Shown one piece after another: positions 49,736 to 58,512 of a stretch of DNA of 64,000 bases. The notes beneath the pieces were generated by a model. That model searched no databases, had not been told where the DNA came from, and saw only the letters and a program-made list of their open reading frames with translations. Both the position numbers and the translations under genes were made by a program. This DNA is from JAIBJN01 sp963775625 (GTDB lineage: Bacteria > Actinomycetota > Thermoleophilia > Gaiellales > Gaiellaceae), in NCBI GenBank assembly GCA_963775625.1, contig CAVZJM010000001.1:49616-113615 (forward strand), read 5' to 3'. Within the stretch, counting starts at the first letter, position 1. The number at the start of each line of letters is the position of its first letter.

Positions 49736-50818
49736 ATGGAGACGCGGACGATCGTCGTGCTGGAAGGAGACGACACCGGCCAGGAGCTGCTCGACGAAGC
49801 GCTTCGCGTCCTCGCCTCGGACGTCATCGGCCTCGAGCTCGATCTGCCCCGCTTCGACCTGTCGCTCGAGTCCCGCCGCGAGACGGAGAACGAGGTCGTC
49901 AACGAGGCCGCGAGAGCTGTCCGCGAGCACGGACTGGGGCTGAAGGCGGCCACGATCACCCCGGAGACCTCCGGCGACGTCGGCAGTCCGAACCGCATCC
50001 TGCGCGAGGAGATCGGTGGCCATGTGATCGTCCGCACCGGGAGGCGCATTCCCGGAGTCGTGCCGATCGGCGGCGCCCATTTCCCCATCTCCGTCGTCCG
50101 GATGGCGGTCGGAGACGCCTACGGCGCGAAGGAATGGCGCGACGGCGAGGGCGAGGGGGAGGTTGCCTACCGCACCGAGCGGATCGAGCGGCGGATCTGC
50201 CGCGCGGTCGCCGAGTTCTCGTTTCGCCACGCGGAGCGAACCAAGGCGAAAGTGTTCGGCGGGCCGAAGTACACGGTCTCCCCCGTCTACGAGGGCATGC
50301 TGAAGGAGGAGATGGACGCGGCCGCCGGACGGCATCCCGAGGTCGAGTACGAGCCGCAGCTGATCGACGCGACGTTCGCGCTCCTGATCAGCTCGGCGGG
50401 CGAGCCGCTCGTGATCCCGGCGCTCAACCGCGACGGCGACATCCTCTCCGACCTCGTCCTGCCGCTCTTCGGCTCGATCGCCGGCTCGGAGTCGCTGCTG
50501 GTCGCCTTCAACGAGGACTACACGCCCCGCGCGCTCATGGCCGAGGCCGCGCACGGGACGGCGCCGGCGCTCAAGGGCAAGGACGTGGCGAACCCGATGG
50601 CGATGATCCTCGCCGGCGCCGCGCTCCTCTCCCACATCGACGACGAGGAGGCGCGCACGGCCGGCCGGGCGATCCGCGAGGCTTGCCTCGAGGCGGTGTC
50701 GGCGGGCACGCGCACCGCCGACCTGGGCGGGCACGCGTCGACGACGGAGTTCACGGACGAGGTCGTCTCCCGCATCCGTTCCAAGCTGGAGGTGTGGGCG
50801 ACGCTCGGGGAGGGCTGA
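49736..50818 (+). CDS. Isocitrate/isopropylmalate dehydrogenase family protein
   Basis: 360 residues. The opening RTIVVLEGDDTGQELLDEAL matches the family start (EGDGIGPE) with changes at two positions. PSVVR-like arginines, the catalytic Lys in KVFGGPKYTVSPVYEGMLKE, and the metal Asp in LNRDGDILSDLVLPLFGS are followed by the adenine-pocket MAEAAHGTAPALKGKDVANP. The acid substrate is a 2-hydroxydicarboxylate, oxidised and decarboxylated with NAD(P); isocitrate, homoisocitrate or tartrate cannot be separated here. It converges on the methyltransferase gene. Confidence 0.85.
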   Translation: METRTIVVLEGDDTGQELLDEALRVLASDVIGLELDLPRFDLSLESRRETENEVVNEAARAVREHGLGLKAATITPETSGDVGSPNRILREEIGGHVIVRTGRRIPGVVPIGGAHFPISVVRMAVGDAYGAKEWRDGEGEGEVAYRTERIERRICRAVAEFSFRHAERTKAKVFGGPKYTVSPVYEGMLKEEMDAAAGRHPEVEYEPQLIDATFALLISSAGEPLVIPALNRDGDILSDLVLPLFGSIAGSESLLVAFNEDYTPRALMAEAAHGTAPALKGKDVANPMAMILAGAALLSHIDDEEARTAGRAIREACLEAVSAGTRTADLGGHASTTEFTDEVVSRIRSKLEVWATLGEG

Positions 50819-50837
50819 TGACCGCGTCGGCCGCGGG

Positions 50838-51929
50838 TCAGCCGTGGAGCCGATAGAAGCGGAAGACGTCGTGCTCGATCGGGAGCACCTCGACCTCGGC
50901 GAACCCTGCCTCGGTCGCATAGCGCCGTAGCGTGTCCGCGCGCATGACCGTCCCAGTGGCGGCCGACGGCTGCTCCGCGCGGCCGACCGGCAGACAGCAG
51001 AGGACGCTGTACGTGTACATGATGCGCTCGATCTCGTCGCCGGGGGCCGTAAACGCGTCGGCGACGCGCTCGTCCATGACGATGACGGCGCCGTCCTCGG
51101 CGACCAGCCCGCGCAGGGAGCGCAGCACCTCGACCGGCCTGGACATGTCGTGGACGGCTTCGAAGACGGTGACCAGCTGGTAGGAGCCGGCCAGCTCGGG
51201 ATCGCCTGCGTCGCGCGCCTGAACAGTCACCCGGTCGGCGACCTCCGTCTCGGCGACGTTCCGGCGCGCGAGGACGACGGACTCCTCGTCCAGGTCGAGG
51301 CCGTCCACGCTCACCTTCGGATAGGCGCGCGCGATGGCAATGCTCGACCACCCCGCGCCGCACGCGACGTCCGCGACCCGCGCCGGCGGATCGGCCAGGA
51401 GCCGCTGGTGCACGTCCTCGACGGACGGCAGCCACTCCGAGCCGAGCAGGTTGGCGAAGACCGGGCGGTTGACGTCGCCCTGGGCCTCGCGCCCGAGCGC
51501 GCCGAAGTCCTCCCATGACACACCACCCCCCGTGCGGAAGGCGTCCTCGATGGCGGGGAGCGTTTGGGCGAAGGACACGCCGTAGCGGGCCATCGGCGTC
51601 AGGTGCGCCAGCGAGTCGCGGTCGACCAGGACCTCGGCGTGCCCGGCGGGGAGCCGAAAGAGCCGCTCGTCGGGCGCGGCCTCGGCGTCGTCGACCTCGA
51701 GGATCGCCGCCACGGCCTGCTGCTCGAGCCACTCGCGCGCGTAGCGCTCGTCGGTTCCGGTCGCAGCCGCGAGCTCGGCCGACGTGACCTCGCCCCCCTC
51801 GGCCAGCGCCCGATAGTAGCCGAGCCGGTCGCCGAGGTGCACGGTCAGCAGCTCGTAGGCGCCCAGCGCCGCTCCGAAGAGGCGCTCGGCCAGGGCGTCA
51901 CGCTGTGTTTCCTCGACCTCGGTGGCCAT
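50838..51929 (-). CDS. SAM-dependent methyltransferase with N-terminal winged helix
   Basis: 363 residues. The N-terminal part (AYELLTVHLGDRLGYYRALA and TSAELAAATGTDERYAREWL) is a winged-helix dimerisation domain like those of O-methyltransferases. The Rossmann domain starts at about 180 with motif I RVADVACGAGWSSIAIARAY, followed by the acidic VDGLDLDEES and VTVFEAVHDMSRPVEVLRSL. The substrate is unknown. ATG 51929 lies two bases after the ferredoxin stop, so it is co-transcribed with it. Confidence 0.88.
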   Translation of the reverse strand: MATEVEETQRDALAERLFGAALGAYELLTVHLGDRLGYYRALAEGGEVTSAELAAATGTDERYAREWLEQQAVAAILEVDDAEAAPDERLFRLPAGHAEVLVDRDSLAHLTPMARYGVSFAQTLPAIEDAFRTGGGVSWEDFGALGREAQGDVNRPVFANLLGSEWLPSVEDVHQRLLADPPARVADVACGAGWSSIAIARAYPKVSVDGLDLDEESVVLARRNVAETEVADRVTVQARDAGDPELAGSYQLVTVFEAVHDMSRPVEVLRSLRGLVAEDGAVIVMDERVADAFTAPGDEIERIMYTYSVLCCLPVGRAEQPSAATGTVMRADTLRRYATEAGFAEVEVLPIEHDVFRFYRLHG

Positions 51930-51931
51930 CG

Positions 51932-52243
51932 CTAGCGCTGGTCGAGAGGCGGGTTCTGGACGTTGTGCTCGGTCGCGTATGCGTCGACGAGCCCGTTGAT
52001 GACGTCCATGCCCTCGTCGAAGGCGTAATTGATCTTGACGAAGGGCTCCCACTTCTCCGGGAGCGCGTCCTCCGGGAAGATGGCCTCGACGGGGCACTCA
52101 GGCTCGCACGCGCCGCAGTCGATGCACTCCTCCGGATCGATCACGAGCATGCGCTCGGCCTCGTGAATGCAGTCCACCGGGCAGACGTCCACACAGGACC
52201 TGTCGAGGATGTCGATGCAGGGCTCGGCGATGATGTACGTCAC
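51932..52243 (-). CDS. fdxA: 7Fe-8S ferredoxin
   Basis: 103 residues. C9, C17 and C21 with C25 (CIDILDRSCVDVCPVDC) and C40-x2-C43-x2-C46-x3-C50 (CIDCGACEPEC) give one 3Fe-4S and one 4Fe-4S cluster, as in actinobacterial FdxA. The tail KINYAFDEGMDVINGLVDAY is family-typical. It carries electrons in the cytoplasm, for example to P450s or reductases. The start is GTG 52243, and it leads into the methyltransferase gene. Confidence 0.93.
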   Translation of the reverse strand: MTYIIAEPCIDILDRSCVDVCPVDCIHEAERMLVIDPEECIDCGACEPECPVEAIFPEDALPEKWEPFVKINYAFDEGMDVINGLVDAYATEHNVQNPPLDQR

Positions 52244-52254
52244 TGGACGCCAGT

Positions 52255-52563
52255 CTACGTAACGAGCTCGTCGACCAGCTGCGAGGCCCGCTCGGCGAGC
52301 GCGGAGCGCGCCACCACCTTGTCCAGCCCCGCCGCATGAGCCGCTCGGAGGCCCGCCGTGTCCGTGTGATTCGTGTACCCCAGGATGGGGACGTCCGGGT
52401 AGGTGTCGGCCACCTCGTCGGCCTCGACCCGCGCCAGGTCGCAGATCACGAGGTCGGGCGGGTCGATGCTGTCGGTCGTCGTCAGCCGATGGCTCGCGCC
52501 CAGCAGCACGTCGAGCTTCCCTCGAAAGAACAGGTCGACCCCAACGAGCAGGATCGTGGCCAC
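52255..52563 (-). CDS. Receiver-like (pseudo-response-regulator) domain protein
   Basis: 102 residues of alternating strands and helices: ATILLVGVDLFFRGKLDVLL, PDLVICDLARVEADEVADTY, VPILGYTNHTDTAGLRAAHA and AGLDKVVARSALAERASQLV. An Asp is kept at the phospho-acceptor strand (ICDL) and a Lys at the end, but the paired acidic residues of loop 1 reduce to one Asp, so phosphorylation is doubtful. It runs into the ferredoxin gene after 11 bases on the same strand. Confidence 0.7.
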   Translation of the reverse strand: MATILLVGVDLFFRGKLDVLLGASHRLTTTDSIDPPDLVICDLARVEADEVADTYPDVPILGYTNHTDTAGLRAAHAAGLDKVVARSALAERASQLVDELVT

Positions 52564-52598
52564 GGGCGGCAGCGTACCAGCCTGCTAGCGTTGCCGCG

Positions 52599-52910
52599 AT
52601 GCCGGTCGGCCAGCTTCACACCGTCGCTCGGGTCGACGATCTGCCGCCCGGAAGCGGGATCGTGACGCAGGCCGGAGACACCGAGGTGGCGGTCTTCCAC
52701 TGCGAGGACGGCTTCTACGCGACCCAGCACGCGTGCCTGCACATGGGGGGCCCGCTCGGGCACGGGAAGCTGGAGGGCTGCGTCGTCTCCTGCCCGTGGC
52801 ACGGCTGGCAGTACGACGTGCGCACCGGCGAGAACGAGTTCGACCGCGCGATCAAGCTCGAGACGTACGAGGTCGTCGTCGAGGACGGCGAGGTGAAGGT
52901 CGTCGTCTGA
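52599..52910 (+). CDS. Rieske-type 2Fe-2S ferredoxin
   Basis: 103 residues. The cluster ligands are C46 and H48 in HACLHMGGPLGHG and C65 and H68 in SCPWHGWQYDVRTGE, exactly the Rieske spacing. It belongs to the soluble ferredoxin group that feeds dioxygenases or nitrite reductase small-subunit-like roles. It diverges from the receiver-like gene at 52563 and its stop abuts the DUF309 frame. Confidence 0.92.
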   Translation: MPVGQLHTVARVDDLPPGSGIVTQAGDTEVAVFHCEDGFYATQHACLHMGGPLGHGKLEGCVVSCPWHGWQYDVRTGENEFDRAIKLETYEVVVEDGEVKVVV

Positions 52911-52911
52911 G

Positions 52912-53262
52912 CTCGAGCGCGGGCTCGAGCTGATCCGAGGCGGCCACTTCTACGCCGCCCACGAGGTTCTGGAGGACGCCTGGCGGGCCGCGGACGAGCC
53001 CGAGCGCGACTTCTACCAGGGACTCGTCCACGTGGCCGTGGCCTGGTACCAGGCCGGGCGCGACAACGAGGTCGGCTGCGAGCGCCAGCTCGAGAAAGCC
53101 GCGCGGCGCCTCGGCCCGTACGCTCCGTCGCACCGAGACGTGGACGTCGCAGCACTCGTCGAGTCGGTCGAGGCGGCCAGGGGCCGCTTCCCGGACCTCC
53201 GCCGCCGGTGCTCAGAGCTTCATGAGGTGGCGCGCACGCGAAGCCCAGGCGAGCGCCTCTAG
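52912..53262 (+). CDS. DUF309 protein, start codon unclear
   Basis: The frame reads ERGLELIRGGHFYAAHEVLE, then DAWRAADEPERDFYQGLVHV and AVAWYQAGR, the signature of DUF309 helical proteins (HEVxExxW with a following QGLVxxAVA). It ends at TAG 53260-53262. No ATG, GTG or TTG lies between the in-frame stop at 52894 and this conserved core; the first usable codon is CTG 52930, already inside the similarity. Either a rare start is used or a base is wrong. The coordinates begin at the first similar codon. It follows the Rieske gene directly. Confidence 0.68.
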   Translation, partial: LERGLELIRGGHFYAAHEVLEDAWRAADEPERDFYQGLVHVAVAWYQAGRDNEVGCERQLEKAARRLGPYAPSHRDVDVAALVESVEAARGRFPDLRRRCSELHEVARTRSPGERL

Positions 53263-53575
53263 AAAGCATGCGCGCTCGCGGCGTGTGCTCACACTGTCAC
53301 CTCGAGGTAGCGACATCCGCAGCCGAGCGCGCGTCTCGACTTCCTCGACCAACGCGCGCAGCTCCGCGACGTCGGTGCTCGCGCCGACAGAGTGCCGAGA
53401 TCCTGCACCACGCGTCCTCGTGCAGCAGGGGAATCATCGTCGCGGACACCATCCGGCAATCCGGCGGTTGGCACAGGATCAGGGAGCGTGAGTGAGGTAG
53501 CTGGGCGCGGGGAGCGTATCGGTGATAGGAGTGGAGAGCGGAACGGCGCGTCCTCGTGCCTCGCAGCGCGGATCC
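53263..53575. other. 313-base gap without a supported gene
   Basis: Several short frames cross this stretch, but none shows a recognisable domain or a consistent ribosome site. On the minus strand a segment reading DVAELRALVEEVETRARLRM has helical character and may be a gene remnant. No palindromes or tRNAs were seen. Confidence 0.4.
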
Positions 53576-54280
53576 TCACACCCCGATCCCGAAGAGCTCG
53601 AAGACGCGGTTCACGCCGACGTTCAGCCACCAGAAGCGGTCGAAGAAGAGGAGGAGCCCGAGCGCGACGAGCAGGGCCCCCGCGACGACGCGGAACACCG
53701 GGTAGTGGTCGCGGAGCCATCGGAACGCGCCCAGGGCGCGGTCGAAGCCGACGCCGACGGCGAGGAACGGGAGCGCGAGGCCGGCGGAGTAGACGAGGAG
53801 GAGGAGCGTCCCCTGGGCGACCGTCTGCCCCTCGCCGGCGAGCGCGAGGATGCCGGCGAGCACCGGGCCGATGCACGGCGCCGCGCAGAGGCCGAAGGCC
53901 GCGCCGAGCAGCGCTGCCGAGCCGGTGCCTCGCGCGCCCTCGACGAGGCCGGGGGCCACGAGCCGCTCGAGGAAGGGAAGCGGCAGCAGGCCCATCATCG
54001 CGAAGCCGAGGACAACGACGAAGAGCCCCGCGACCGCGAGGAGGAGCTCCCGGTTCTCTCCGAAGAGGCTCCCCGCGGCCGCGGCGGCCGCTCCGAGCGC
54101 GACGAAGACCCCCGTGAAGCCGGCGACGAACGGAAGGCTCGCCATCACGACCCGACGGCCGCCTGCGCCTACCTCCTGGCCCGAGACCACGGCGAGGTAG
54201 CCGGGCACGAGCGGCAGGACGCAAGGGGTGGCGAACGAGACGAGCCCGGCGACGAAGGCAAGAGGGATCTTCGCTTCCAT
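53576..54280 (-). CDS. ccdA: CcdA/DsbD-like thiol-disulfide transporter
   Basis: 234 residues with six membrane helices. The redox Cys lie in SFATPCVLPLVPGYLAV and GLCAAPCIGPVLAGILALAG, the two motif positions that relay electrons from cytoplasmic thioredoxin across the membrane. In cytochrome c maturation this keeps apocytochrome thiols reduced; the CcmH and CcmG-like genes upstream on the same strand fit this. ATG 54280 is the start. About 180 bases without a clear gene separate it from ccmH. Confidence 0.9.
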   Translation of the reverse strand: MEAKIPLAFVAGLVSFATPCVLPLVPGYLAVVSGQEVGAGGRRVVMASLPFVAGFTGVFVALGAAAAAAGSLFGENRELLLAVAGLFVVVLGFAMMGLLPLPFLERLVAPGLVEGARGTGSAALLGAAFGLCAAPCIGPVLAGILALAGEGQTVAQGTLLLLVYSAGLALPFLAVGVGFDRALGAFRWLRDHYPVFRVVAGALLVALGLLLFFDRFWWLNVGVNRVFELFGIGV

Positions 54281-54459
54281 CGCTAGATGCTCGGCCGTCG
54301 GTCGGTGTGCTCGCGGGGACGGTCGCGACCAAGCCGGGCGCCGCGATCGCCGGCAGTCGCGTACCGGCTGGTACGTGCAAGGGCGAGCGCGACGATCCGG
54401 CGCCGTGTCGCAACCGCCATCCGTGAGTGCGCTGATCGGCGGTCGAGCATCTTCCCTCT

Positions 54460-54933
54460 TCAGCCGTCGAAGCGGGCGAGCTCTTCGTCGACTCTCCGCT
54501 CGAGCTCGGCATCGAGCGGTTGTCCGCCGTCGCTCGACGCCGACCGCTCGGGCCCGTCCTCCGGCCGCGGGCGGCTCCAGCGGCGCAGAGCGACGGCCAC
54601 TGCGGCGACCGCGATCGCCCCGGCGGCGAGCGGCAGCACCCAGGCCAACAGGTTGAAGCCCTCCTTCGGAGGGGACGCGAGCACTTCCTCGCCGAAGTTG
54701 TCGATGAGAACCGCGTCGATCTCGCTCACGGAGTCCCCGGCAGCGATCCGCTCGCGGATGATCACGCGCATGCGGTCGGCGACGGGAGCATTCGAGAGCT
54801 CGAGGGTCGTGTGGCAGGTCGGGCAGATGTAGCGCTTCTCGAGCTCGGACAGCGTCGGGGTCGCGTCCTCCTCACCTCCGCACGCGGCGGCCAGAAGGAC
54901 GAGCAGGGCGCCAACGGCGAGCGCCCGCCTCAT
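54460..54933 (-). CDS. ccmH: CcmH-like cytochrome c maturation lipoprotein
   Basis: 157 residues. The signal ends in a lipobox, VLLAAACGGEED, with the lipidated Cys at 18. The redox motif is YICPTCHTTLELSNAPVADR, the CcmH/CycL signature (C-x2-C followed by SNAP), then ERIAAGDSVSEIDAVLIDNF. A C-terminal membrane helix LAWVLPLAAGAIAVAAVAVA anchors the second end. It presents apocytochrome Cys for haem attachment. ATG 54933 overlaps the stop of the thioredoxin-like gene (ATGA). Confidence 0.86.
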   Translation of the reverse strand: MRRALAVGALLVLLAAACGGEEDATPTLSELEKRYICPTCHTTLELSNAPVADRMRVIIRERIAAGDSVSEIDAVLIDNFGEEVLASPPKEGFNLLAWVLPLAAGAIAVAAVAVALRRWSRPRPEDGPERSASSDGGQPLDAELERRVDEELARFDG

Positions 54934-55493
54934 CGTTCCGGCGTGTCCAGCGCGGCTCGCACGTTCTCCTCGAGCTGCTCCCGGTCGAACGGGCCGACGA
55001 TGTGCTCGCCGACCAGCCGCCCGTCCCGCCCGACGAACCACGTCTCGGGGAAGCCGGTGTTGCCGAAGCGCCCGAGGCTGGCGCCGTGGCCGTCGAACGC
55101 GATCGGATACGTCAGCCCGTAGCGCTCGACGAAACGCTGGGCGTCGGTGCGGAAGTCCTGGGCGTCGATGCCGATCACGACGAGGCCCTCGTCGCGGTGG
55201 CGCTGCCAGGTCTCCTCGAGGAGCGGCGCCTCGTCCTTGCAGGGCTCGCACCAGGAGGCCCAGAAGTTGAGGACGAGCCCCTGGCCGCGGTAGTCGGCAA
55301 GGCTGATCTCGCCCTCGCGGTCGAGCGTCTCGAGGGTGAGCGCCGGCACGAGCGGCCGGTCTCCCCGCTCGAGGGCGTCGTCGAGGCCGCGACCCTCCGC
55401 TTGCTGGGTCACCTTCCAGCCGAGGAGCGCGACGAGGAGGACGACCACGAGGACGGCCGCCGCCTGCAGGATGAGCTTCACGCGGCGCGCCAT
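54930..55493 (-). CDS. ccmG: Membrane-anchored thioredoxin-like protein (ResA/CcmG type)
   Basis: 187 residues. One N-terminal membrane helix (LILQAAAVLVVVLLVALLGW) is followed by a TlpA/ResA fold with the active site W-C82-E-P-C85 in FWASWCEPCKDEAPLLEETW and the cis-Pro region NTGFPETWFVGRDGRLV. It reduces apocytochrome or CcmH disulfides outside the membrane. It is the first gene of the unit with ccmH and probably ccdA. Confidence 0.88.
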   Translation of the reverse strand: MARRVKLILQAAAVLVVVLLVALLGWKVTQQAEGRGLDDALERGDRPLVPALTLETLDREGEISLADYRGQGLVLNFWASWCEPCKDEAPLLEETWQRHRDEGLVVIGIDAQDFRTDAQRFVERYGLTYPIAFDGHGASLGRFGNTGFPETWFVGRDGRLVGEHIVGPFDREQLEENVRAALDTPER

Positions 55494-55537
55494 GAACCGC
55501 GCTCCAGTCTACCCGGAGGCCGATGCCCGGCCGGTGC

Positions 55538-56506
55538 TCAGGCGCCGACGATGAAGACCTGCGTCCCGATGCGCACGCGCTCGTACAGCCACTCGGCGCT
55601 CGAGAGGTGCATGCGGATGCAGCCGTGGGACGCCGCGGTGCCGACCGAGCCGGAGTTGTACGTGCCGTGGATGCCGACGCCGCCGATGCTCAGCCCCATC
55701 CACCGCGTGCCAAGCGGGTTGCCGGGGCCAGGCGGGATCGGGCTCGCGCCCGCGGCCCAATCCTCGTCGGGCGGGTACCACCAGGGGTTCTTCGTCATCG
55801 TGCGGACGGTGAAGCTTCCGAGCGGAGTCGGATAGGCCGGCTGGCCGACGGCGACGGGGAATGTCCTGACGAGCCGCATCTTTCCGGGGGAGGAGCCTCG
55901 GTAGAGGAAGAGCCGGTGCGAGTTGCGCCGAATCACGACTGCGGGCCCGACTTGCCTGACGGTGATCCGCGGCTTGACCGACCTGGCTCGAAGGCTGACG
56001 GTTCGCCGGTGAGCCAGGAGGGCGGCCCGGAGGCGGGTCCGCGCGATCGAGCGGACGAGCGCCCTGCCCGTCCGCTGGGCGACGATGCGGGGCTTCAGAC
56101 GGACGAGCCTGACCCGAGCCGACACGGGCTTGCGGTGGAATGCCTTCGCCCGGCGCGCGACCCAGGCCCTCAGGACGCTTCTCGTCACGGTCACCCGGAG
56201 CGCGAGAGCCGTGTCCGCGGGGGCCGCAAGCGCCGCCGCGACCGCCTCCGCAATCCTCCCGCGGCCCCCCAACCTGCCCGGCCTGACCGAGAGCGTCGCC
56301 GCTCCGAGGGTCACGCTCACCGGCCGTGAGAAGAACGCCTGCACGGCAGCCGTCGCCCCGGCCTCGGTCAGGCCCCCGACGTCGACGCCGGCGACGGTGA
56401 CGCCGTCGGCGACCAGCGGGTCGAGAGGCGGGACTTGCGCGCCCGCGGGCGCCGCCGCGACCAGCGCGACGACGAAAACTGCCCCTGCGACCCGCAATCC
56501 ACCCAC
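55538..56506 (-). CDS. Exported L,D-transpeptidase (YkuD) with putative peptidoglycan-binding region
   Basis: 322 residues from GTG 56506. The signal peptide is GGLRVAGAVFVVALVAAAPA, cut near AGA-Q. Residues 30-190 are a basic region with a PG_binding_4-like pattern (VAGVDVGGLTEAGATAAVQA). The YkuD catalytic domain has GVGIHGTYNSGSVGTAASHG followed by CIRM, where His and Cys are the catalytic pair. It forms 3-3 cross-links in peptidoglycan or attaches proteins to it. It precedes the ccmG gene on the same strand by about 45 bases. Confidence 0.88.
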   Translation of the reverse strand: MGGLRVAGAVFVVALVAAAPAGAQVPPLDPLVADGVTVAGVDVGGLTEAGATAAVQAFFSRPVSVTLGAATLSVRPGRLGGRGRIAEAVAAALAAPADTALALRVTVTRSVLRAWVARRAKAFHRKPVSARVRLVRLKPRIVAQRTGRALVRSIARTRLRAALLAHRRTVSLRARSVKPRITVRQVGPAVVIRRNSHRLFLYRGSSPGKMRLVRTFPVAVGQPAYPTPLGSFTVRTMTKNPWWYPPDEDWAAGASPIPPGPGNPLGTRWMGLSIGGVGIHGTYNSGSVGTAASHGCIRMHLSSAEWLYERVRIGTQVFIVGA

Positions 56507-56549
56507 CGTGGCGATTCTAGATCAACGCGCGGCTGCAATCCTTCCGAAC

Positions 56550-56963
56550 GTGATCGTCTCTCTCCATGTCGCCACCGGAGGGCTCGTCGGTTCCCTGGCC
56601 GGCTCGCGGGGTCGCGCGCTCGCCCTCGGGCTTGCCGCTCACGCGGTCGGGGACGCGGTGCCCCACCAGGACGTGGCGTCGCGGCGCTTCGAGACGCTGA
56701 GCGGGCTCGCGGGCCTCGGTCTGCTCGCTGCGGCGCGCGGGCCCTTCGACCCGGCGGTCTTCGGCGCCGTGGGCGCGTCCGTCCCGGACGTCGAGCACGT
56801 TCTCCCGCTGCCCCGGCCGGGCGGGCGCAAGCTCTTCCCCAGCCACCGGGTGCGAGGCTGGCACAAGTCCGGCGGCCTGCCCGCCTCGGCCCAGCTCCTG
56901 GCGGCGGGCGCCCTCCTCGGCGCCCTCGCCGCGCCGCGCCTCTACGGGCGCGTCGGCAGGTAG
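56550..56963 (+). CDS. DUF457-like membrane protein (putative metal-dependent hydrolase)
   Basis: 137 residues from GTG 56550. His residues spaced as SLHVATGGLVGS, LAAHAVGDAVPHQDV, SVPDVEHVLPLP and FPSHRVRGWHKSGG resemble the metal-binding pattern of the DUF457/YdjM membrane hydrolases, with several weak membrane helices. The match is by pattern only. It is divergent from the transpeptidase and overlaps the last 22 bases of the convergent spermidine-synthase-like gene. Confidence 0.62.
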   Translation: MIVSLHVATGGLVGSLAGSRGRALALGLAAHAVGDAVPHQDVASRRFETLSGLAGLGLLAAARGPFDPAVFGAVGASVPDVEHVLPLPRPGGRKLFPSHRVRGWHKSGGLPASAQLLAAGALLGALAAPRLYGRVGR

Positions 56964-58507
56964 TCCTCGTCGAGCTCGCCGCCGCGGGCGACGAAGTCGA
57001 TGATCATGCGGTCGGTCAGCCATTCGACCGGAGCCCGGTCGTCGGTGAGCGGCCGCTCGACGGCCTCGACCGGCCCGACGCCGTCCTGAAAGAGGGGGAC
57101 GAGGGAGTCGACCTCGGACGGAGCCTCCTCGACGCGCTCGACCAGCTCGTCCCGGCCGACCTCGCCGTCGAACCCGAGCATCAGCTCGTTGAACCGGAGC
57201 GGGCGCCACCGCCACCCCTGCGGAAACTCCGCGAGCAGGGTGCTCCCGATCGCCTCCGAGAGCCGCTCGTCCCCGGGAACGCTCGCCACGTTGAGCGCGA
57301 CGACCCCTCCGGGCCGCAGGTGGTCGCGCACCGCGGCGAAGAACTCCCGCGTCGCCAGGTAGAAGGGGATGTACGGCTGGTGGTAGGCGTCGACGACGAT
57401 GAGGTCGTACGTCTCGTCGGTGAGCTCGAGGAACGGCCGCCCGTCGGCGGTGATCACGTTGAGGCGCGGGTTGTCATCGAGCCCCATGTAGCGGCGTGCG
57501 GCCTCACTCACCTCGGGGTCGATCTCGACGCCGTCGATCTCGACGCCCGGATAGAGCTCGCCGAAGGCCCGCGCGACCGTTCCGCCCGCGTTCCCGATGA
57601 CGAGCATGCGCTCGACCGGGCGGCCGAGAAGCGGCGGCACGAGCAGGAACGTGTCCCAGACCCCGCCGGTGAGTACCGAGCTCTCGTGCCAGACGGAGTG
57701 CACCGCGACGCCCTCGTTCAGCTTCAACGCCCGCGAGCCGTCGGAGCGCTCGACGATCTGGATGTACTGGTAAGACGACTCCGTCTCGAAGACGAGGCCC
57801 GAGCTCGCCTTGATCGTCCCGACGGGGACGAAGAGCAGCCCGGCCGCGGCGAGGGTCAGCAGCTGCCAGCGCGTGCCGAGGAGCAGCGCCGCAGCGAGGG
57901 TGAGCAGGACGGCGGAGCCGAGCATCGTCCGCTGGGTCCCGAGCAGCGGGATGGTGACGATCGCCGAGAGGAACGTCCCGACGATGCTCCCCACGGTGGA
58001 GAGCGCGTACAGGCGCCCCGCCACCGCGCCCGCCTCCCTCACGTCCACGAGGGCGAGCCGGATGGCGAAGGGGGCCACGGCGCCGAGGAGCGTGACCGGC
58101 ACGGCGAAGAGGGCGAGTGCGGCGAAGAAGGAACCGACGACCGCCCCTACGGAGACGGCGTCGAGACCGCGAAGGGTGACGTCGAGGATCGGGCGCGCGA
58201 TGAAGGGCGTCAGCGCCACCGCGCCCGCGGCGACGAGGATCATCCAGCCGAGGAGCCGCGGCTCTGGCCGTCGGTCTGCGACCTTTCCCCCCAGCCAGTA
58301 GCCGATGGAGAGGTACAGGAGGATCAGGCCGATGATGTTCGCCCAGACGATCGTGGAGCTCCCGAAGTAGGGCGCGAGCAGACGGGAGGCGGCGATCTCC
58401 GTCGCAAGCGTGGCGGCGCCCGCCGTGAAGACGACTATGCCGAGTCGCGTCCTGCCGACGGACACGGCAGCGGCGGGGGGCGCGACAGCGTCCGACGCGG
58501 CGGTCAC
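56942..58507 (-). CDS. Spermidine-synthase-like methyltransferase-fold protein with N-terminal membrane domain
   Basis: 521 residues. The first 220 form about seven membrane helices (GAATLATEIAASRLLAPYFG is a conserved opening of fused spermidine synthases). The C-terminal half is a Rossmann domain: MLVIGNAGGTVARAFGEL, VDGVEIDPEVSEAARRYMGL, DGRPFLEL and YDLIVVDAYHQPYIPFYLAT, where the catalytic Asp of spermidine synthases lies in VDAY. Many such fusions have unknown substrates, so polyamine synthesis is not certain. GTG 58507 is six bases after the phosphatase stop, so both are one transcript. Confidence 0.85.
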   Translation of the reverse strand: MTAASDAVAPPAAAVSVGRTRLGIVVFTAGAATLATEIAASRLLAPYFGSSTIVWANIIGLILLYLSIGYWLGGKVADRRPEPRLLGWMILVAAGAVALTPFIARPILDVTLRGLDAVSVGAVVGSFFAALALFAVPVTLLGAVAPFAIRLALVDVREAGAVAGRLYALSTVGSIVGTFLSAIVTIPLLGTQRTMLGSAVLLTLAAALLLGTRWQLLTLAAAGLLFVPVGTIKASSGLVFETESSYQYIQIVERSDGSRALKLNEGVAVHSVWHESSVLTGGVWDTFLLVPPLLGRPVERMLVIGNAGGTVARAFGELYPGVEIDGVEIDPEVSEAARRYMGLDDNPRLNVITADGRPFLELTDETYDLIVVDAYHQPYIPFYLATREFFAAVRDHLRPGGVVALNVASVPGDERLSEAIGSTLLAEFPQGWRWRPLRFNELMLGFDGEVGRDELVERVEEAPSEVDSLVPLFQDGVGPVEAVERPLTDDRAPVEWLTDRMIIDFVARGGELDEDYLPTRP

Positions 58508-58512
58508 GCGAC

